A stretch of 64,000 nt of DNA. Origin: Plantago elongata. Its lineage: Eukaryota > Streptophyta > Magnoliopsida > Lamiales > Plantaginaceae. The notes beneath the pieces were generated by a model. That model was not told the DNA's origin. It saw only the letters and a program-made list of their open reading frames with translations, and did not search any database. The position numbers and the translations under genes were made by a program. Where the stretch lies: positions 38,047 to 102,046 of the forward strand of contig JAYMSP010000050.1 in the NCBI GenBank assembly GCA_036897095.1, in the 5' to 3' direction. Positions 1-12,509 of this stretch are shown piece by piece. Numbering within the stretch: the first letter of the stretch is position 1; the number at the start of each line of letters is the position of its first letter.

Positions 1-245
1 TACTCCCTCTGTCCCGGTTTGGAAGTCCCGCGGGACCGGGCACAAGTTTTAAGAAAAAAGTGATATAGTAGGAAATGAGTTAATAAATTATGAATGTGAT
101 TGGATAAAATAGGAGAAATAGAGAATAAAATATGAGATATAATGTATAAAGTAGGAGAGATATTTTCTGTTTAATGAAACGGTACTTCCAAACCGGGACA
201 ACCCAAAATGGAAAGCGGGACTTCCAATCCGGGACGGAGGGAGTA
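1..245. mobile_element. Stowaway-type MITE in an eIF2A intron
   Basis: The terminal inverted repeats are about 31 bp. The left end (1-31) begins TACTCCCTCTGTCCCGG, and the right end (215-245) reads as its reverse complement with two mismatches, ending GGGACGGAGGGAGTA. The TA at each edge fits the TA target duplication of Tc1/mariner-derived Stowaway elements. The interior is AT-rich and has no coding potential. The element sits upstream of the acceptor at 361-362, so it lies in an intron of the eIF2A gene if that gene continues to the left. The window starts exactly at the left end, so the outer flank cannot be checked. Confidence 0.85.
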
Positions 246-362
246 TTAAATACTCCACTCTGCTTGCTGGACAGATTTTTGTTTGTTGAACAGTATTTTT
301 TTCCAATTTCTTGCCCAAAATTTTTCCTCTATGCATTACGACTTTGCCTTGACCAAGCTCAG

Positions 363-2754
363 TTATGCCTGCAATGACGACAATATTTGACCAGAAGTGC
401 CGCCCTCTACTGGAACTTGGAGAAGGTCCCTATAATACTATCAGATGGAATCCAAAAGGGAGGTGTATCCTTCAATTCATATTTTCTATACTTGCTAATT
501 CATCCCTTCACCTTGATTCAGTTTCACTTGTATCCTTAATTCTGCTCCCCAGTTATATGTATTGCAGGATTTGGAAACTTACCAGGTGACATGGTACATT
601 TACAATGCTCTTTATTTTGTTTATTGTTGATAGTTAAGTTAACTCCATATGCCCTTTTGTTATTCCTCCATCCTTATATGCCCCCGTACCTGAACTTAAA
701 AGGACTAGATAATGCGAATGAGCTTTATTTTTCGGTCAGTTCCTTCATATGCTAAAGATGTCTTATTGGTTCCTGTCCAGATATAATAGAAATTAATAAA
801 GGGTACTGAGGCTGTTGATGGATAATATATGCTCATTGCAATGATATGATTTGTGATTGATGTGACAAATCAATTCTCTGTTTAGCCGCTCAGATTTCAT
901 ACCTAGATTTCTCTCCTTGCATTTTTTTGTTAGAACACAACTGTTCTTTCCATTATAGCTAACAACATCGCGATACCAGCTTTAGCAAACTTTTGGGTTC
1001 ATGCAGCAGGCTTTTGGCCCTATAAATAAGTACTTAGTTTTCTTCCATGCAAGTATTATGTCCTTCACTTTGCCACCATCCTGCCACATGGTGTCTTCTC
1101 TCTCTGTTTGTGATTTGTATTATATTTGGTCTCGACACATCAAACTTTGGATGCTGGCCTAGTTAACTGTGTTAACTAGGTTAAGTGATGCATGTCAATT
1201 GAACAGAGCTGCATCTTTTCTTTGGTTCAGACATTTTGGGACTACGTAGAAAAGAAAAGGTTGGCTGCTACAAAAGCTGAATTATCAGTGACGAGTGAAT
1301 GGTCGCCAGATGGGCGGTATTTTTTGACTGCTACAACAGCTCCGAGATTACAGGTTGATAATGGGTATGTTTCTCACTTTCTCCCTTTCTATGTTAAGCC
1401 ATCTTTTCCTTGCATTGTTCCATGTAAAAAAATTTGATCGGACTTTCTTTACCAACATACGTCATTTCAAGCTTTCAACTGATTCATGCGAACGCTCCAC
1501 TGGCCTTAAGTTTGTTTACAAGATCAGCACGATATTGTGTTTACAAGGCCTACGAATTCTGAGTCAGCTTGTTCCACAGTCCCATTCATATTAGAGATAG
1601 AAGTCACACTCTTTTTATGAAGGTTGGATCATGGGATGTTATAAATTTGAGTTGACAGTTATTGTGAATTTATTACAATATTTGTTGCATTATGTGTATG
1701 ATATAAATGTGAAAGTTATGGAGAAACTAAGTATGCCTGAGAGTGTATATCATATGAAAACAGTTGGAAGTGGTAATGCTTGAATGCAGCAAGTCGATTT
1801 CTGAAATAGATCTAGTTAGTAGTGTCAAGTGGGTTAAGAGTTAGTAGTTCATGTAATATTCCATCTATGCTGAAGTATTAGACCTTTGTCTCTGAACTCT
1901 CCCCGTCTCTACTTTCTAGTTCCTACACTGTATTCACCATTTATATGATTTAAACTTCAGGATCAAAATCTTCCACCACAATGGGTCCTTGTATTTCAAG
2001 AGGACATTTGCGAAGTTGTATCAGGTTAATTATCTTCCATGTTGTACTCTCCCATTGTGATTTTTAGTACCTTTTCCTCGCTTGATATATTTGTGCTCTA
2101 AATTTATGCAGGCAGATTGGAAGCCAGAGTCACCTGAAAAGTTTGTTGACATCGCTGAACTTGCACAATCTGTTGACTCCTTAAAATTGGAAGAACCAAC
2201 TAAGAAAGGTAATTTAGTTTGCTTACGGTCATTATGAGTTATGACTTAATCTGATTATCTTTCTTCATGTCTCTCCAAGTAAAAACACATTAACTTGAAA
2301 TAAAAATGATATTTCAGGACAAGGGCAAAAAACTGCTCAGGCATCTTCAAAAGCTGCAGCTGCCAATCCACCTCTACAGAAACCTGCTGCTTATCGCCCG
2401 CCTCATGCTAAAGCTCAGGCTGCTGTTCAGGCGGAGGTATGATATACGCTTTTGTTAACTGAGTACTCTATAATACTTTGTTGTATCTTTATCTTTCTAC
2501 TAGAGTTCAGGATACTGATCATAGTTTTTATTCTTCCTTTTCATCATTGTTGGTCTAAACAGCTACTTGGGTTGAACCCTTCCGGGTAAGTAGGCTACAT
2601 TTCTTGTCTTAGTTCTGTATTAACCTTTTGGCTTGTTGCTGACTCTCCTCCTGCTGCTAAATCCAGAGAAATGAGCAAGAATGCTTTGAGAAACAAGAAA
2701 AAGAGAGAAAAGCAAAGAGAGAAGAAGGCTGCCGAAGGTGCCAGCGGTTCTTAA
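363..2754 (+). CDS. EIF2A: Eukaryotic translation initiation factor 2A, 3' part
   Basis: Partial gene; the 5' exons lie left of the window. Inferred exons: 363-464, 553-593, 1231-1364, 1961-2024, 2112-2208, 2318-2436, 2563-2585 and 2667-2754, joining in one frame for 221 codons plus stop. Conserved eIF2A blocks are GFGNLPGDM, FWDYVEKKRL, TSEWSPDGRYF, TTAPRLQVDNG and ADWKPESPEKF. These belong to the end of the WD-repeat beta-propeller and the linker after it. The Lys/Arg-rich C-terminal helix (NALRNKKKREKQREKK) is typical of the ribosome and mRNA contact tail. The family acts in cytosolic translation, in non-canonical initiator tRNA delivery. The intron at 465-552 has U12-type signals and is required to keep the frame. 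The first ATG in the window (365) is an internal methionine. Confidence 0.93.
465..552 (+). other. U12-type (minor spliceosome) intron of eIF2A
   Basis: The intron starts GTATCCTT (465-472), the canonical U12 5' splice site. It carries TCCTTAAT at 533-540, a near-consensus U12 branch site, about 12 nt before the terminal AG (551-552). Only this pair of sites gives the conserved reading GRFICIAGFGNLPGDM across the junction. The neighbouring GT at 463 would shift the frame. Confidence 0.88.
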
Positions 2755-5700
2755 TTGACAACCTGTGATACAATGCATCATTCTAAAAGACCAGAAGGCT
2801 AAAGGTACTAGTTGCATACTTGCATACATGAATTACTAAAATTTTGCAGTGACAAAATCACAAGCTGTACTACTTTCCATCTTTCACCGCCTTCAAAACT
2901 ATTACTGTCATGAAACTTTCAAATCTTTCTTCCAAATTTTGGTAGCTAATGAAGTATTTAACGTTTTAGTTTTCAGCCATATAGATGTCTGGTTAATTGT
3001 TTTGTGTTGTCAATATATGAACTTGAGCAATACATTCATGTTAATTTACTGTTTTATGACCAGTCTCTATCTATCATATAAAATTGTAAATGATTGGCTT
3101 TATATACGCATACACTCCCTGAGAATTTATACCCATTTCACCTTTTCCGGTGTCCTCATAAAACTCCGTCCCCTATCTTTTCGGTGCATTCGATAGAATT
3201 TTTAACGATTTTCATCTTGTTTTACTGTATATTTTACTTCTTTTTATTATTATAAAAACTAGACTATCTAAATGTTGTGTCTTAAACGTAATGGGTATAA
3301 TTCTCCTCTTCAGGAGTAAGAGCTAAGCAAACAAATAAATCTCTTTCCATGATATGGTCCCGAATTGTGTACTAGATAGATTAGGATGGAAACAAGTACA
3401 CAGTATTGCCCAAATTGTGTTTGACACTTGACATGCGAGTTTAAGACGATTAATGGATAAGGTAGCACAATAATATCAAGGATAATGGTAGATACTCGTC
3501 CTTCGTGCAAATTTCATATACTTTTTATTTTTTAGTGCTCCCGGGAACTTCATAAACTGTAAAAAATGGAAAGTAACACGGGCACATATATAAAAAGGGC
3601 ACTAGGGCAGTCTACGATCTGATTATAACTGTAATGATTTTGTACTAAATAATCAAAGATGTTAAGTCTACATTGAAATCACTCCATTTGTCTCTAAAAT
3701 TACACTTATTTTGACCACATTATGTTTTATCATCTACAGTATGTCATGTTCGTTTGAAGTTGCACAATAATCCTATGTCATGTTAATCTATGTCATGTGT
3801 ATTTCGATAACCAACGGGCACATGATGAATTACGTCATATATACATTGGGAATTTCTTTTTTTCTTCCTAATTAAACAAGTTGTATATGAAGTTCCTGCA
3901 ACTATTTTGTTTAAGAGTGATCTGTGGTCCATCGGAAGACACTATGGGCGAGTGACGTTCTATTCAGGGCGGTCTGAAAATTAGGATTATGAACTAAAAG
4001 ATTTACAACTTGTGCATGAAATAGTGACATAATTATGGATGCACATGCACATAGTGTTGCTCTCCACATCATTTAAGAGCGAAAGTAAGAGGATAAATGA
4101 CATCAATAAGCCTACTTTTTAAAATATATGGTTAAACAATGAAAAGTTGAACTATGTAATATGGAACGAGTTTTAAATGAAAAGTTGAACTATGTTTGTG
4201 TTTGTTATTTTCCAAAGTCGCTTTTCATCTTGTGGTCATTAGGTAAAATGTAAGAATATATGTAAATTCTTCGAAATATCCTATATTTCTAATACTATGT
4301 ACACGCACTCCTTCCTCTTCAACCCGAGTGTTGACTAACAAAAAAGGTTCAATATATAATGTGCAATAATTAGATAATTTGCCAATTCAACTAGTAGCCT
4401 GTGTCTACATTGATTCGGCAAGCAAACTGCTTCCTTCGTCGGCCTCGTCGACTACAAGTGTTTTTCTACTTGCGTCGATTTCGTAACGGATGGTCTATAA
4501 TTTTAACATTTATGATCGACTTTGAAATTTCCAAATGTTCTTATGAGCGAAGACACAATTCACTGAAATTAATGCACTTCATATGATCTAGAAAGAGCTA
4601 ATCAATATGTGATCCCGGACAGTCTATAAGTAATTGTGTTTATTGAAATGATTGCTAGTCTAGTACTCATTTAGTGATGAAAGGCAGTATACAATGTAAT
4701 TATTGTATACTCCATTAACGGATTTATTTCATAAGTTTCCACAGACCAGTTTCTACGAACCAGACAAATCATGGAAGGTGACATTCTAGGAATGGTCCTG
4801 ATAACAGGTGGTGAACGACAATAGCAATGGTGTCTAAAATCAATGAGAAGCTGTCATCTTTACCACCAGTTAACATGGAAATCTTTTTCCACCAGTAACT
4901 GTATACATATTAATCCTGTCAAGTGTCAATCCGTTTTAGTCGGCTTGGTCATTAAGTACATTGAATCCAGATTGTGGAAAAAAGCTCAGTTTGTGATTAA
5001 TTAAGATTAGGCACGTTTTTTGATTAATTGACAGACATCAATGCTTAACCGCCTCACTAATCTGTAATCCTGTACACATGATTAGTCATTAGAGACAAAC
5101 ACATCATTTTCTATGGTCTTTATTTATTGTTAAATAAAGATATCATAAAATATTAACAATGTGGAAACTAATTATTTGATTGAGTGCAAGTATCAAGTAT
5201 GTGACGATATGTCCAATTATTTGATGTTTCGAAGAACGCTCTTTTAAGGAGTCCAAAGTATCACATTCAGCTTTGATGGACAGAGTTTTCCAATCCAAGC
5301 ATTATTCGGTGTTAGTCAAGAGTCAAGGCTCTCATTCCATATCAATATGTTGATTTAGAGTATTTAATCAGGAAATCGTGAATGTGACAAGGACTTGTGC
5401 ATACCATATTTGCTAGCTTGTGAGGAGTTCCAACCTTAGATAGATGGTCGATATGTAATTATGTATGTGTTCATATATTGTGTTGAATATGTTACTTCGG
5501 AAATCTTTAAGCTATCTTAGAATGTTGCTTCACGCGCATATAAGAAGAGAAAAAATGTAAGTCTCGATGATATTATGTTTAAAGTATCTCCATCGATAGA
5601 ATTGAACCATATTAAATTTTAATCTTATCTAGCATTGTCTATCCATAAACTTTGTCGGAAAGTATTTTATTGTAAGAGCGAAATTGAAAATCATCTAAAC

Positions 5701-6776
5701 CTAGATCCATATATAAAGGAATACCTCATAAAGAAATAAACCATCTATAGTCATAAAAATTTCGGTTTCGATTTGGGACCAGTTATAAATAAGAATAAAC
5801 TTCAAATTGTCATATTCCATGACTTTATTCGATCTCGTATTAAGTAATTATACCTCTATATAGTAATAATTGATGTAATATTTATTAATATTTATTATAT
5901 ATATAATTTTCATTACATGAAATTTAAAATGTAAAATACTTGTCTAGAGTCGTTTGTGATATTGATTTGAACTTTGGAATGATAAACCATTTTTTAGCAT
6001 CCGTATAAGTAGTAGTTCATCTATATATGAACCTTCTTGTTACACCCGCAACATTTATAGTTTGTCACATAAGTCCGAAGTTTCTTGACACGAATTTTTT
6101 TATATTTTTTCGAATACATTCAAATTCTACCATAACAATTCGTATTTAGTAATCTTATTCAATAACTATAACTTTTAAGTTATGCACATCATTTTATTAT
6201 GAAAAATATATTGTTTGTACAAACCTCAATTTAAGAATAAATTTTTTGTGGGAATATTTTTTTCCGGTCCGATAATATTACTGTATAGAATTTAATTTAC
6301 CTACATTTTTACTTAACTTTACTATTTAATTGTACATCAGGTTGTAAGAAGTGATTCATTTACTTGCTTATTGAGTTAATCTTTTAAAACACAATACAAT
6401 GAGCAATTGATTAATAAATTATACCCTCATGCATGGTGTACGATAAGTTTGTAAACTAAACCCATCTAAGAATCTTTCAACATGCATGCAATCAATTCCA
6501 TGATAATTGAGCCTAGTTTATCTCTTTTCTTCATATTATACTTCATTATAAAGTAATTTATACATTTTAAATTAAACATCAATCCTCTAGAAGATATTGA
6601 CCATCCAAAAGTAAAATGTAGAATCACATTATATAATCATTTAAGTGAGGTGAATTAAAGTGGTATTAAACTGATCCTTGAGTGGCAGACATAGAATAAA
6701 TTTGAACTTTACCATTCCTAACTAAATCCATTAAATTAACATTATTAAATATTACATGAAAGCTCTAAAACTCTAT
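2755..6776. other. Intergenic, AT-rich, no gene seen
   Basis: This holds the 3' flank of eIF2A and about 4 kb of AT-rich DNA. The short open frames here are not conserved in any way I recognise, and they lack splice or codon-use support. No clear terminal repeats were found. Confidence 0.6.
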
Positions 6777-7027
6777 GGGCTGATTGGAGTAACATCCAAT
6801 GCCCGTTTGGATGCTACTTGAAAATTTTGTGTTTGTTGTGACATTTAAATGTCGAATATTGAAATGGCTCTAAAGTAACAACATTTTTCTCTACCTATAT
6901 AACAAGCCTATAATACCCTATCCAATTACAATTTTATACCAAAAATAATTTTAACAATCCCACTACAATTCCGATCACTATTCAGGCATTTAAATCGGGG
7001 CATTTAAGCCGCATGTCAATCAGTCCC
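6777..7027. mobile_element. Harbinger/Tourist-like MITE
   Basis: The left end begins GGGCTGATTGGAGTAAC and the right end reads TCAATCAGTCCC, whose reverse complement is GGGACTGATTGA. TAT flanks both sides, a possible 3-bp target duplication. At about 251 bp with no ORF, it fits a non-autonomous element. Related ends occur at 12394 and 63870. Confidence 0.5.
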
Positions 7028-7769
7028 TATATATTCAGTTCATAATATTAACCTATGTACAAACATTGTTGTTTATCGTTTAATACTTTCACAAATTATT
7101 ATTTTATTTATTAAGTAATTGTAATTAGTTTTTATTTCAGAAACACGGTGATATAGTATACGACTATACGCGAATGAGGAGACTCAAGATGAAGGCTAGA
7201 GTTGAATGTAGAGAGTAGGAATAAATCAAGGCTAGAAGAATTGGATGGAATAATGGAATGAAATGATATAAACAGTCAACACATATTTAGCCTCAAGCTC
7301 TTGGTTACACATTGTCTGTGGGAGGTCACTGTAGGCCCCCCTAAAAGTGGCTTACGTCACTTTGCCACCTCATGCATGACGTTTTAGCCGAGTTCTAGAA
7401 ATTGGTGACGTAGTTAACAGAACAGTAAAGACAAATAAAATCTGAGATATAGATATTTGCAGCCATGGAACCTTCATTTATGGACCATTATATTTCTGAA
7501 CAATTTGATTCAGTTTACATTGTCTAAAACTTCCTCGGCTTACCTTTTAAGTTTTCTATTTCTCTTTCACACATATATAGGTCAATGAATCTATATCTAA
7601 ATATTACAAAATCAATATTGAAATGATAATGGGATGAATTCTATTCCGGTTACATTCTGGAACATTTTTACATGTTGATATTGATTACATTTGTAGCTTT
7701 ACGCTCTGAACTTACACTTACTTTACAATGTGATGTTTCCCATGTAGTTATCCAGACGTACTTTCACTA
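7028..7769. other. Intergenic, no gene seen
   Basis: AT-rich sequence between a MITE and a LINE remnant. Nothing recognisable was found. Confidence 0.5.
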
Positions 7770-8175
7770 TTTATTTGCTTGTTTATGTAGGACCCAGGCC
7801 CCATAGCGAGTGCACCAACCTCTTATTCGTGATCTTCTCCGCTAGATCCACGCTTTCCAGGCTGTTCAGATCCAGTTCATCTATCGAGAAGCCAATACTT
7901 TTGTTGATAGCCTGGCCAAGCGTGGTAGTTCACTTGGCTTATTGTTTATTAGTAGTAATGTCACTAGGTCTGATGTACATTTAGCTGCTAGGTCGACCGG
8001 ACATTCAGGTCCGATTTTACATGTTTGGGACCTCTGTCCGAAGTGGTTATCTCAGTTGGTAGTGTTTGATACGTGTACTACTTTCTCTCGTCTAGTATCC
8101 CAGGCTTCGTGCCCGGGATTGTCTATACATACACTTCGATAGGTTCTATCTATATATATCTCTATATTTCCTCAA
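7770..8175 (+). mobile_element. LINE remnant with an RNase H domain tail
   Basis: Around 7873-7945 a plus-strand frame reads QFIYREANTFVDSLAKRGSS. This matches the C-terminal RNase H signature of plant L1-type LINEs (YREAN..AD.LA..G). An in-frame stop lies just upstream, and nothing of the reverse transcriptase is present, so this is a decayed 3' fragment. Downstream, at about 8045-8120, are a TCTCAGTTGGTAGTG segment and a GGCTTCGTGCCCGGG segment that loosely resemble tRNA A and B boxes. These could be part of a tRNA-derived SINE or of the LINE 3' end. Confidence 0.55.
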
Positions 8176-8399
8176 AAAAGATAATGGGATGAATTCAAGT
8201 GAGGGACAAAACATAGATGTAACTACTCCAAATTGAATTATGCCGATATATCAACCTTAACAATGAAAATAGAAATTTAGAAGTATAATTTCAAAAAGTT
8301 TGTTGTCTGCGAATCACCCACTCAATTGTCTGTATTAATGTTAGAATCCAGTTACTATGAGAAGAAAAAAATTTAACCATAGAAGACGTAAATTTATCT

Positions 8400-8800
8400 A
8401 ATTCTTATTAATACTCTCCATTACAATTATTGTCGAATCCCTTTTGAGTATGATTGAATTAATTGTATACGTATATCTGGTAACCATTATTAGAAAGAGA
8501 AAAACAACCAAGGACAAGAAAGTAATTATAATAAAATGCCGCCACCATCAATTTTCAATTAATTAATTAACCAATTGATACTTAATTAGTATTATTCTAA
8601 CTCTTATAGATACACCATTACAATTATTGTAGAATCTTTTTCGCGTATCATGCAAATAATTTTGTACTAATATACAGTTACTATTATAAATGGAAAAAAC
8701 AACCCAGAACAAGGAAGTAATTATAATAATATATTCAGCCATCATCAATTTGTAATTAATTATTGAACTCAATTAATAAATTAACTAATTAAATACTTAA
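8400..8800. repeat. Imperfect tandem duplication, unit about 195 bp
   Basis: Two adjacent AT-rich copies align with an offset of 195-197 bp. CATTACAATTATTGTCGAAT near 8419 recurs as CATTACAATTATTGTAGAAT near 8616, and AGTAATTATAATA at 8521 recurs at 8716. The copies have clearly diverged. No ORF or terminal repeat was seen. Confidence 0.75.
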
Positions 8801-10230
8801 TTAGTTCTTAATTCTCAACCATGCCCACTATGCAATAAAATAATTTATTCTTAACCGCCCTAGGTTTAGCAGGCTTAATACACTACCACGATATATTCGT
8901 CCGTATAAATCCAAAGCAATGTCGTGCGTACAAAGACAACCAATAGGAACTGTCCACGTGTAGTATTTCACCCACCTCTTGTTTCAACCGTTGGTCACTT
9001 ATGGCTGCGCACGTGAGTCTTTCCGTACTCTAGTCCAACATGATTTTCTTTGTTTCATGTCACATTTCACTTTTTTACTCATCTTATCCTATAATTATCC
9101 TATGGTTAAATTCATGAATTCGATTCTCGCGTGTATCTTTTTACTCTACGTGAACATTATAATTTACCGTGTCTCAGTTCACGTTCACTAATCGCCACAA
9201 GATAGGGCGAGAAATAAAATTTGGGAAAGTTAAATCGTAAAAGTGAGATAATATTGAAGTGAAAATTTACTTTAAACCTCTAAAAAGAAGGAACTAAAGA
9301 CAATGTCATGTTTTGAAGGCATAGAGTATTTAAAAGGTTTTCGTATAAATAGTATATTCATTTTTTTAAAAAGTTATTCATCATAACTTTAGAGTTTGTA
9401 GAAACCGGTATATTCTATAAAAATTGCAGATGTATAATATAAAGTGTATTTATGCTTAAAGTGTGAGATCTCGATTGCGGATGGAGCATTATCAAGTTAT
9501 CAACTATACTATATGTGATGTAGTTTGGTGCTCCATTATTGCTACAAATCATATTCGCATTATGAAAAGGTCGTGATCCAAATTGATACAGCTAAGTAAA
9601 GTTTAGCAATTAAACATAATATATGGTTTCGAGTCTTTCGACTTTGGAGCCCAGTAGTAAAATACTACACTTTATCCATCTAGTTAAAGAAAGAAAAATG
9701 GCGTCAGAAAGTGTACGAATAAGACTGAGTAAAGTCTAGCTTAGAAGTATATATTTTATGAACTGGTATATATTAATTATTATTATTTCACTAAAATGAA
9801 GCTACTCACTTTGGAACAGATCAAGAGATCTAGATATTCAATCTCACATTCTTGACAGAAAAACCACTTGGCATAGAATAAAACTAGTAGCTCAATCTGT
9901 CCACACGACATGCAATTAAATAAAAAACATTCAATAAATAGAGAAAAATGAGCAAATATTATAATACACGACACTATATGATAAAAAAAAGACTACAATT
10001 TTCATAGTCATACAGTCAATTTTCGTGCCAAATATCAATTGGAATCATAGAAAAACACCAACCTTGCGGGTCATCCAAGTACTTTACGGAAACTTCTATT
10101 ATATCCCCAATTTCCTCTTCCTTTCCTATTTCTTTTCTCTTATCACAAAATAAATAAATTCCACTTTTTTCCTCTCATCTATTCAATCTTGTTAACTTTC
10201 CAAGAAACACCCTTGAGTGGATATCTATAC
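8801..10230. other. Intergenic and upstream region of the VQ gene
   Basis: AT-rich DNA with no gene seen. ACGTG-containing elements occur near 8955 and 9008. A W-box core on the minus strand (TTGACT, 10014-10019) lies about 300 bp before the VQ start codon. That is suggestive for a WRKY-linked gene but weak on its own. Confidence 0.4.
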
Positions 10231-10240
10231 CTATATATAT
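10231..10240 (+). promoter_or_regulatory. Probable TATA box of the VQ gene
   Basis: CTATATATAT lies about 80 bp before the ATG at 10317, leaving a leader of roughly 50 nt. Spacing and sequence are normal for a plant core promoter. It is not otherwise supported. Confidence 0.5.
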
Positions 10241-10316
10241 CTTTCTTCAAACTTCATTTCCTAAACTCATTTCCTAAACTCACTTTCCCAATTAGCATCA
10301 TCATCCACAAACATAT

Positions 10317-10769
10317 ATGGATCTTAGTCATCACACAATGCAAAAGTCCAACAAGAGCCAAAAGAGCAAGGGTAAACGAAGGTCCAACCCACTCAAAGTT
10401 GTGTACATCTCTAGCCCCATGAAGGTCAAGACTAGTGCATCAAGGTTCCGATCACTTGTACAACATCTCACAGGTAAGAATTCAGACATATCGCAATACC
10501 TCGATGAGGGGAACTTGAACGACTTCCGTGAAATCGGATACGAAGACGAAGAGTCGAAAGAGAATCTTAGCGATCAACGACAGGTGATGTCATCGGTTTC
10601 TTCGGTAGATGACACTCCTACAAGTTCCGAATCCTTTTTAGGATCAATGGACAATGCGTTCACTTCTCAAATCGACGATATTCAACAATTTGCCGGGTTT
10701 TTTTCATCAGATTCTTTCTTTGATGCTTCTTCACTAGATGTGTTGGGGAGCTACGACGAATTGTTGTAA
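10317..10769 (+). CDS. VQ-motif protein, SIB1 (sigma factor-binding)-like
   Basis: Single-exon gene encoding 150 aa. The VQ signature FxxxVQxLTG is complete at residues 44-53 (FRSLVQHLTG). It is preceded by a Lys/Arg-rich N-terminus and the block NPLKVVYISSPMKVKTSASRF, which is characteristic of the SIB1/SIB2 (VQ23/VQ16) subgroup. The rest is acidic and Ser-rich, ending in an FFDASSLDVLGSYDELL-like tail. SIB1-type VQ proteins bind the C-terminal zinc-finger domain of group I WRKY factors such as WRKY33, and can also be targeted to plastids. They act in salicylate/jasmonate defence signalling. Here the basic N-terminus would fit either nucleus or plastid. The ATG at 10317 is the first in frame; Met8 (10338) is an alternative. 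The lack of introns is normal for VQ genes. Confidence 0.9.
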   Translation: MDLSHHTMQKSNKSQKSKGKRRSNPLKVVYISSPMKVKTSASRFRSLVQHLTGKNSDISQYLDEGNLNDFREIGYEDEESKENLSDQRQVMSSVSSVDDTPTSSESFLGSMDNAFTSQIDDIQQFAGFFSSDSFFDASSLDVLGSYDELL

Positions 10770-12393
10770 ATATTTGTGTTTCCTTCTTTTTCTTCATACA
10801 TGCCTATATAAAGATATAATACTAGCTAGTTCATCTATCTTTTGTAGCTTTTTACTCTTATGTCGTGTAACTCATGAAGAGGTTGTTAGAGACCCTCATT
10901 TTGCTTTCTATTATACAAGATTTGAACACTCTCGGAAACTCACGAGTTAACTCTTCTACTAACGTTTAATCGTTCACCTTATGGGACAGCAACCACCGTG
11001 ATTGCCGGAATATGGGACCGGAATACTGGTTGGTGAGTTTTGAGATAAGGCTAGCTAGACAAGCCCACGGTTTGAGTTGTTGTGAATTCAATGTTCAACG
11101 TGTGTGCAATGGTATTGGTAAGTTGAGCAAGATGTCTTAGGTCGATTGGCCACTTGGACTAGTGTAGGCCAAAATTGAGGGACCAATTGTGGGGTGTTAG
11201 GGTTTAAGGTCAAATTGCATGTGGCGTTTTCTTCATATTAAATAAAATTGAATAAAAGAAGGATAATTAATAATTAATTAATTAATTATGGATAAGTTCG
11301 TGATATTCTAGGGTAAGAAGCAACATGACTTTGTTTTATTATTTGACTCTAGTGTTCGCGTGTGCAGCGAATAGCGGATATTCGAGATAGACAACTGGAA
11401 GTTTTAAAGTACTAAATCAATTGGCTTTCAAATTCCTTTTTCATACTTTGTTTAGGGAAAAAAAACTTGAAAAGGTACACACATGTATTAAGGATAATAA
11501 ATACTTAATGAGATTAATGTATATTTAAAAAGACCTTTATCCATAAATATTCGTCACACAAATTAAATATTTTATAACAACGAACATTTAAAATTAGATA
11601 GTAGTCATAATTGAATTTGCAATTGAACAACTTTAAAATGGTGAAAGTACATATCACAAATTCACAAGGATAGTACAATAACACATGATTATATATAATG
11701 ATATTATTCGAGTAAAGTATAGTTTGCATCTGTTCAAATTTGATTCACGAAGAATAATGGGTGAAACAGTAGAAATTTTATTAGTCAATGTTCGTATTAT
11801 ATCTTCATAATGTACTTTCAAATTACAAAAAAGAAGGAAAAAATGGGTACTTGGCAACATTAGATCTTAGTGATTGATCAAAAACATGGAAAATGCTTCT
11901 AAATTCCAAAATGATATGCACCATCAAATTAAATCAACCATGGCCAGTCAAGGAGGCTAATTGATGTTCTAGCATGAATATATTTTTCTATATTAGCAAA
12001 ATTTCTATAAATATTAACTATTTCTTTCTTTTTTAAGTATAAAAGATCGATGCTCACAAGAAATTACCGACTATATATAAAACATGAACTAGTCATCTTG
12101 AAACCGCTACATATATGAATTACACTTTACTTTAACCATCAACTACGGATTCAAAATTCATATTAAAAATTAAAAATCACTATCATCTTCTCGCATCTAA
12201 CCTCCTTTGAAGATGAAACTGCAAACCATCTTCAAAATTGAACTAGTTTTATCATTTTCCCACTCTCTTTACTTCAAACTCTAAAATTAACACTCATTTC
12301 ATCACTCCTACCTCCCCAATTCCTAAACAACCATATCTCACTATAAACCTGTAATAGTGATCTACGGATTCAAATAGTAATATAAAAATTTAT
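10770..12393. other. Intergenic, no gene seen
   Basis: 3' flank of the VQ gene followed by AT-rich DNA. The stretch 11040-11230 is less AT-rich and could be an old transposon fragment, but I found no terminal repeats or coding match. Confidence 0.5.
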
Positions 12394-12509
12394 GGACTGA
12401 TTGAGAATCAATTTAAATTGATAAATGCTCATTCAAATAGTCTGTATTGTGTATAAAACAAGTTGTTTGAATGTCATTTTCAAATTCAAATCGATTCTCA
12501 ATCAACCCC
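12394..12509. mobile_element. Short MITE-like inverted-repeat element
   Basis: The left end GGACTGATTGAGAATCAATT matches the reverse complement of the right end (CGATTCTCAATCAACCCC region) over about 28 bp with few mismatches. The element is about 116 bp and could fold into a long hairpin. The ends resemble those at 6777-7027, suggesting the same Harbinger-like family. The target duplication is unclear (TAT/TAA). Confidence 0.55.

Noticed and set aside
113-119. CDS ATG at 365 as the true start of eIF2A
   Set aside because: An acceptor at 361-362 and the conserved upstream residue (FMPA) show that it is an internal methionine; the gene extends left of the window.
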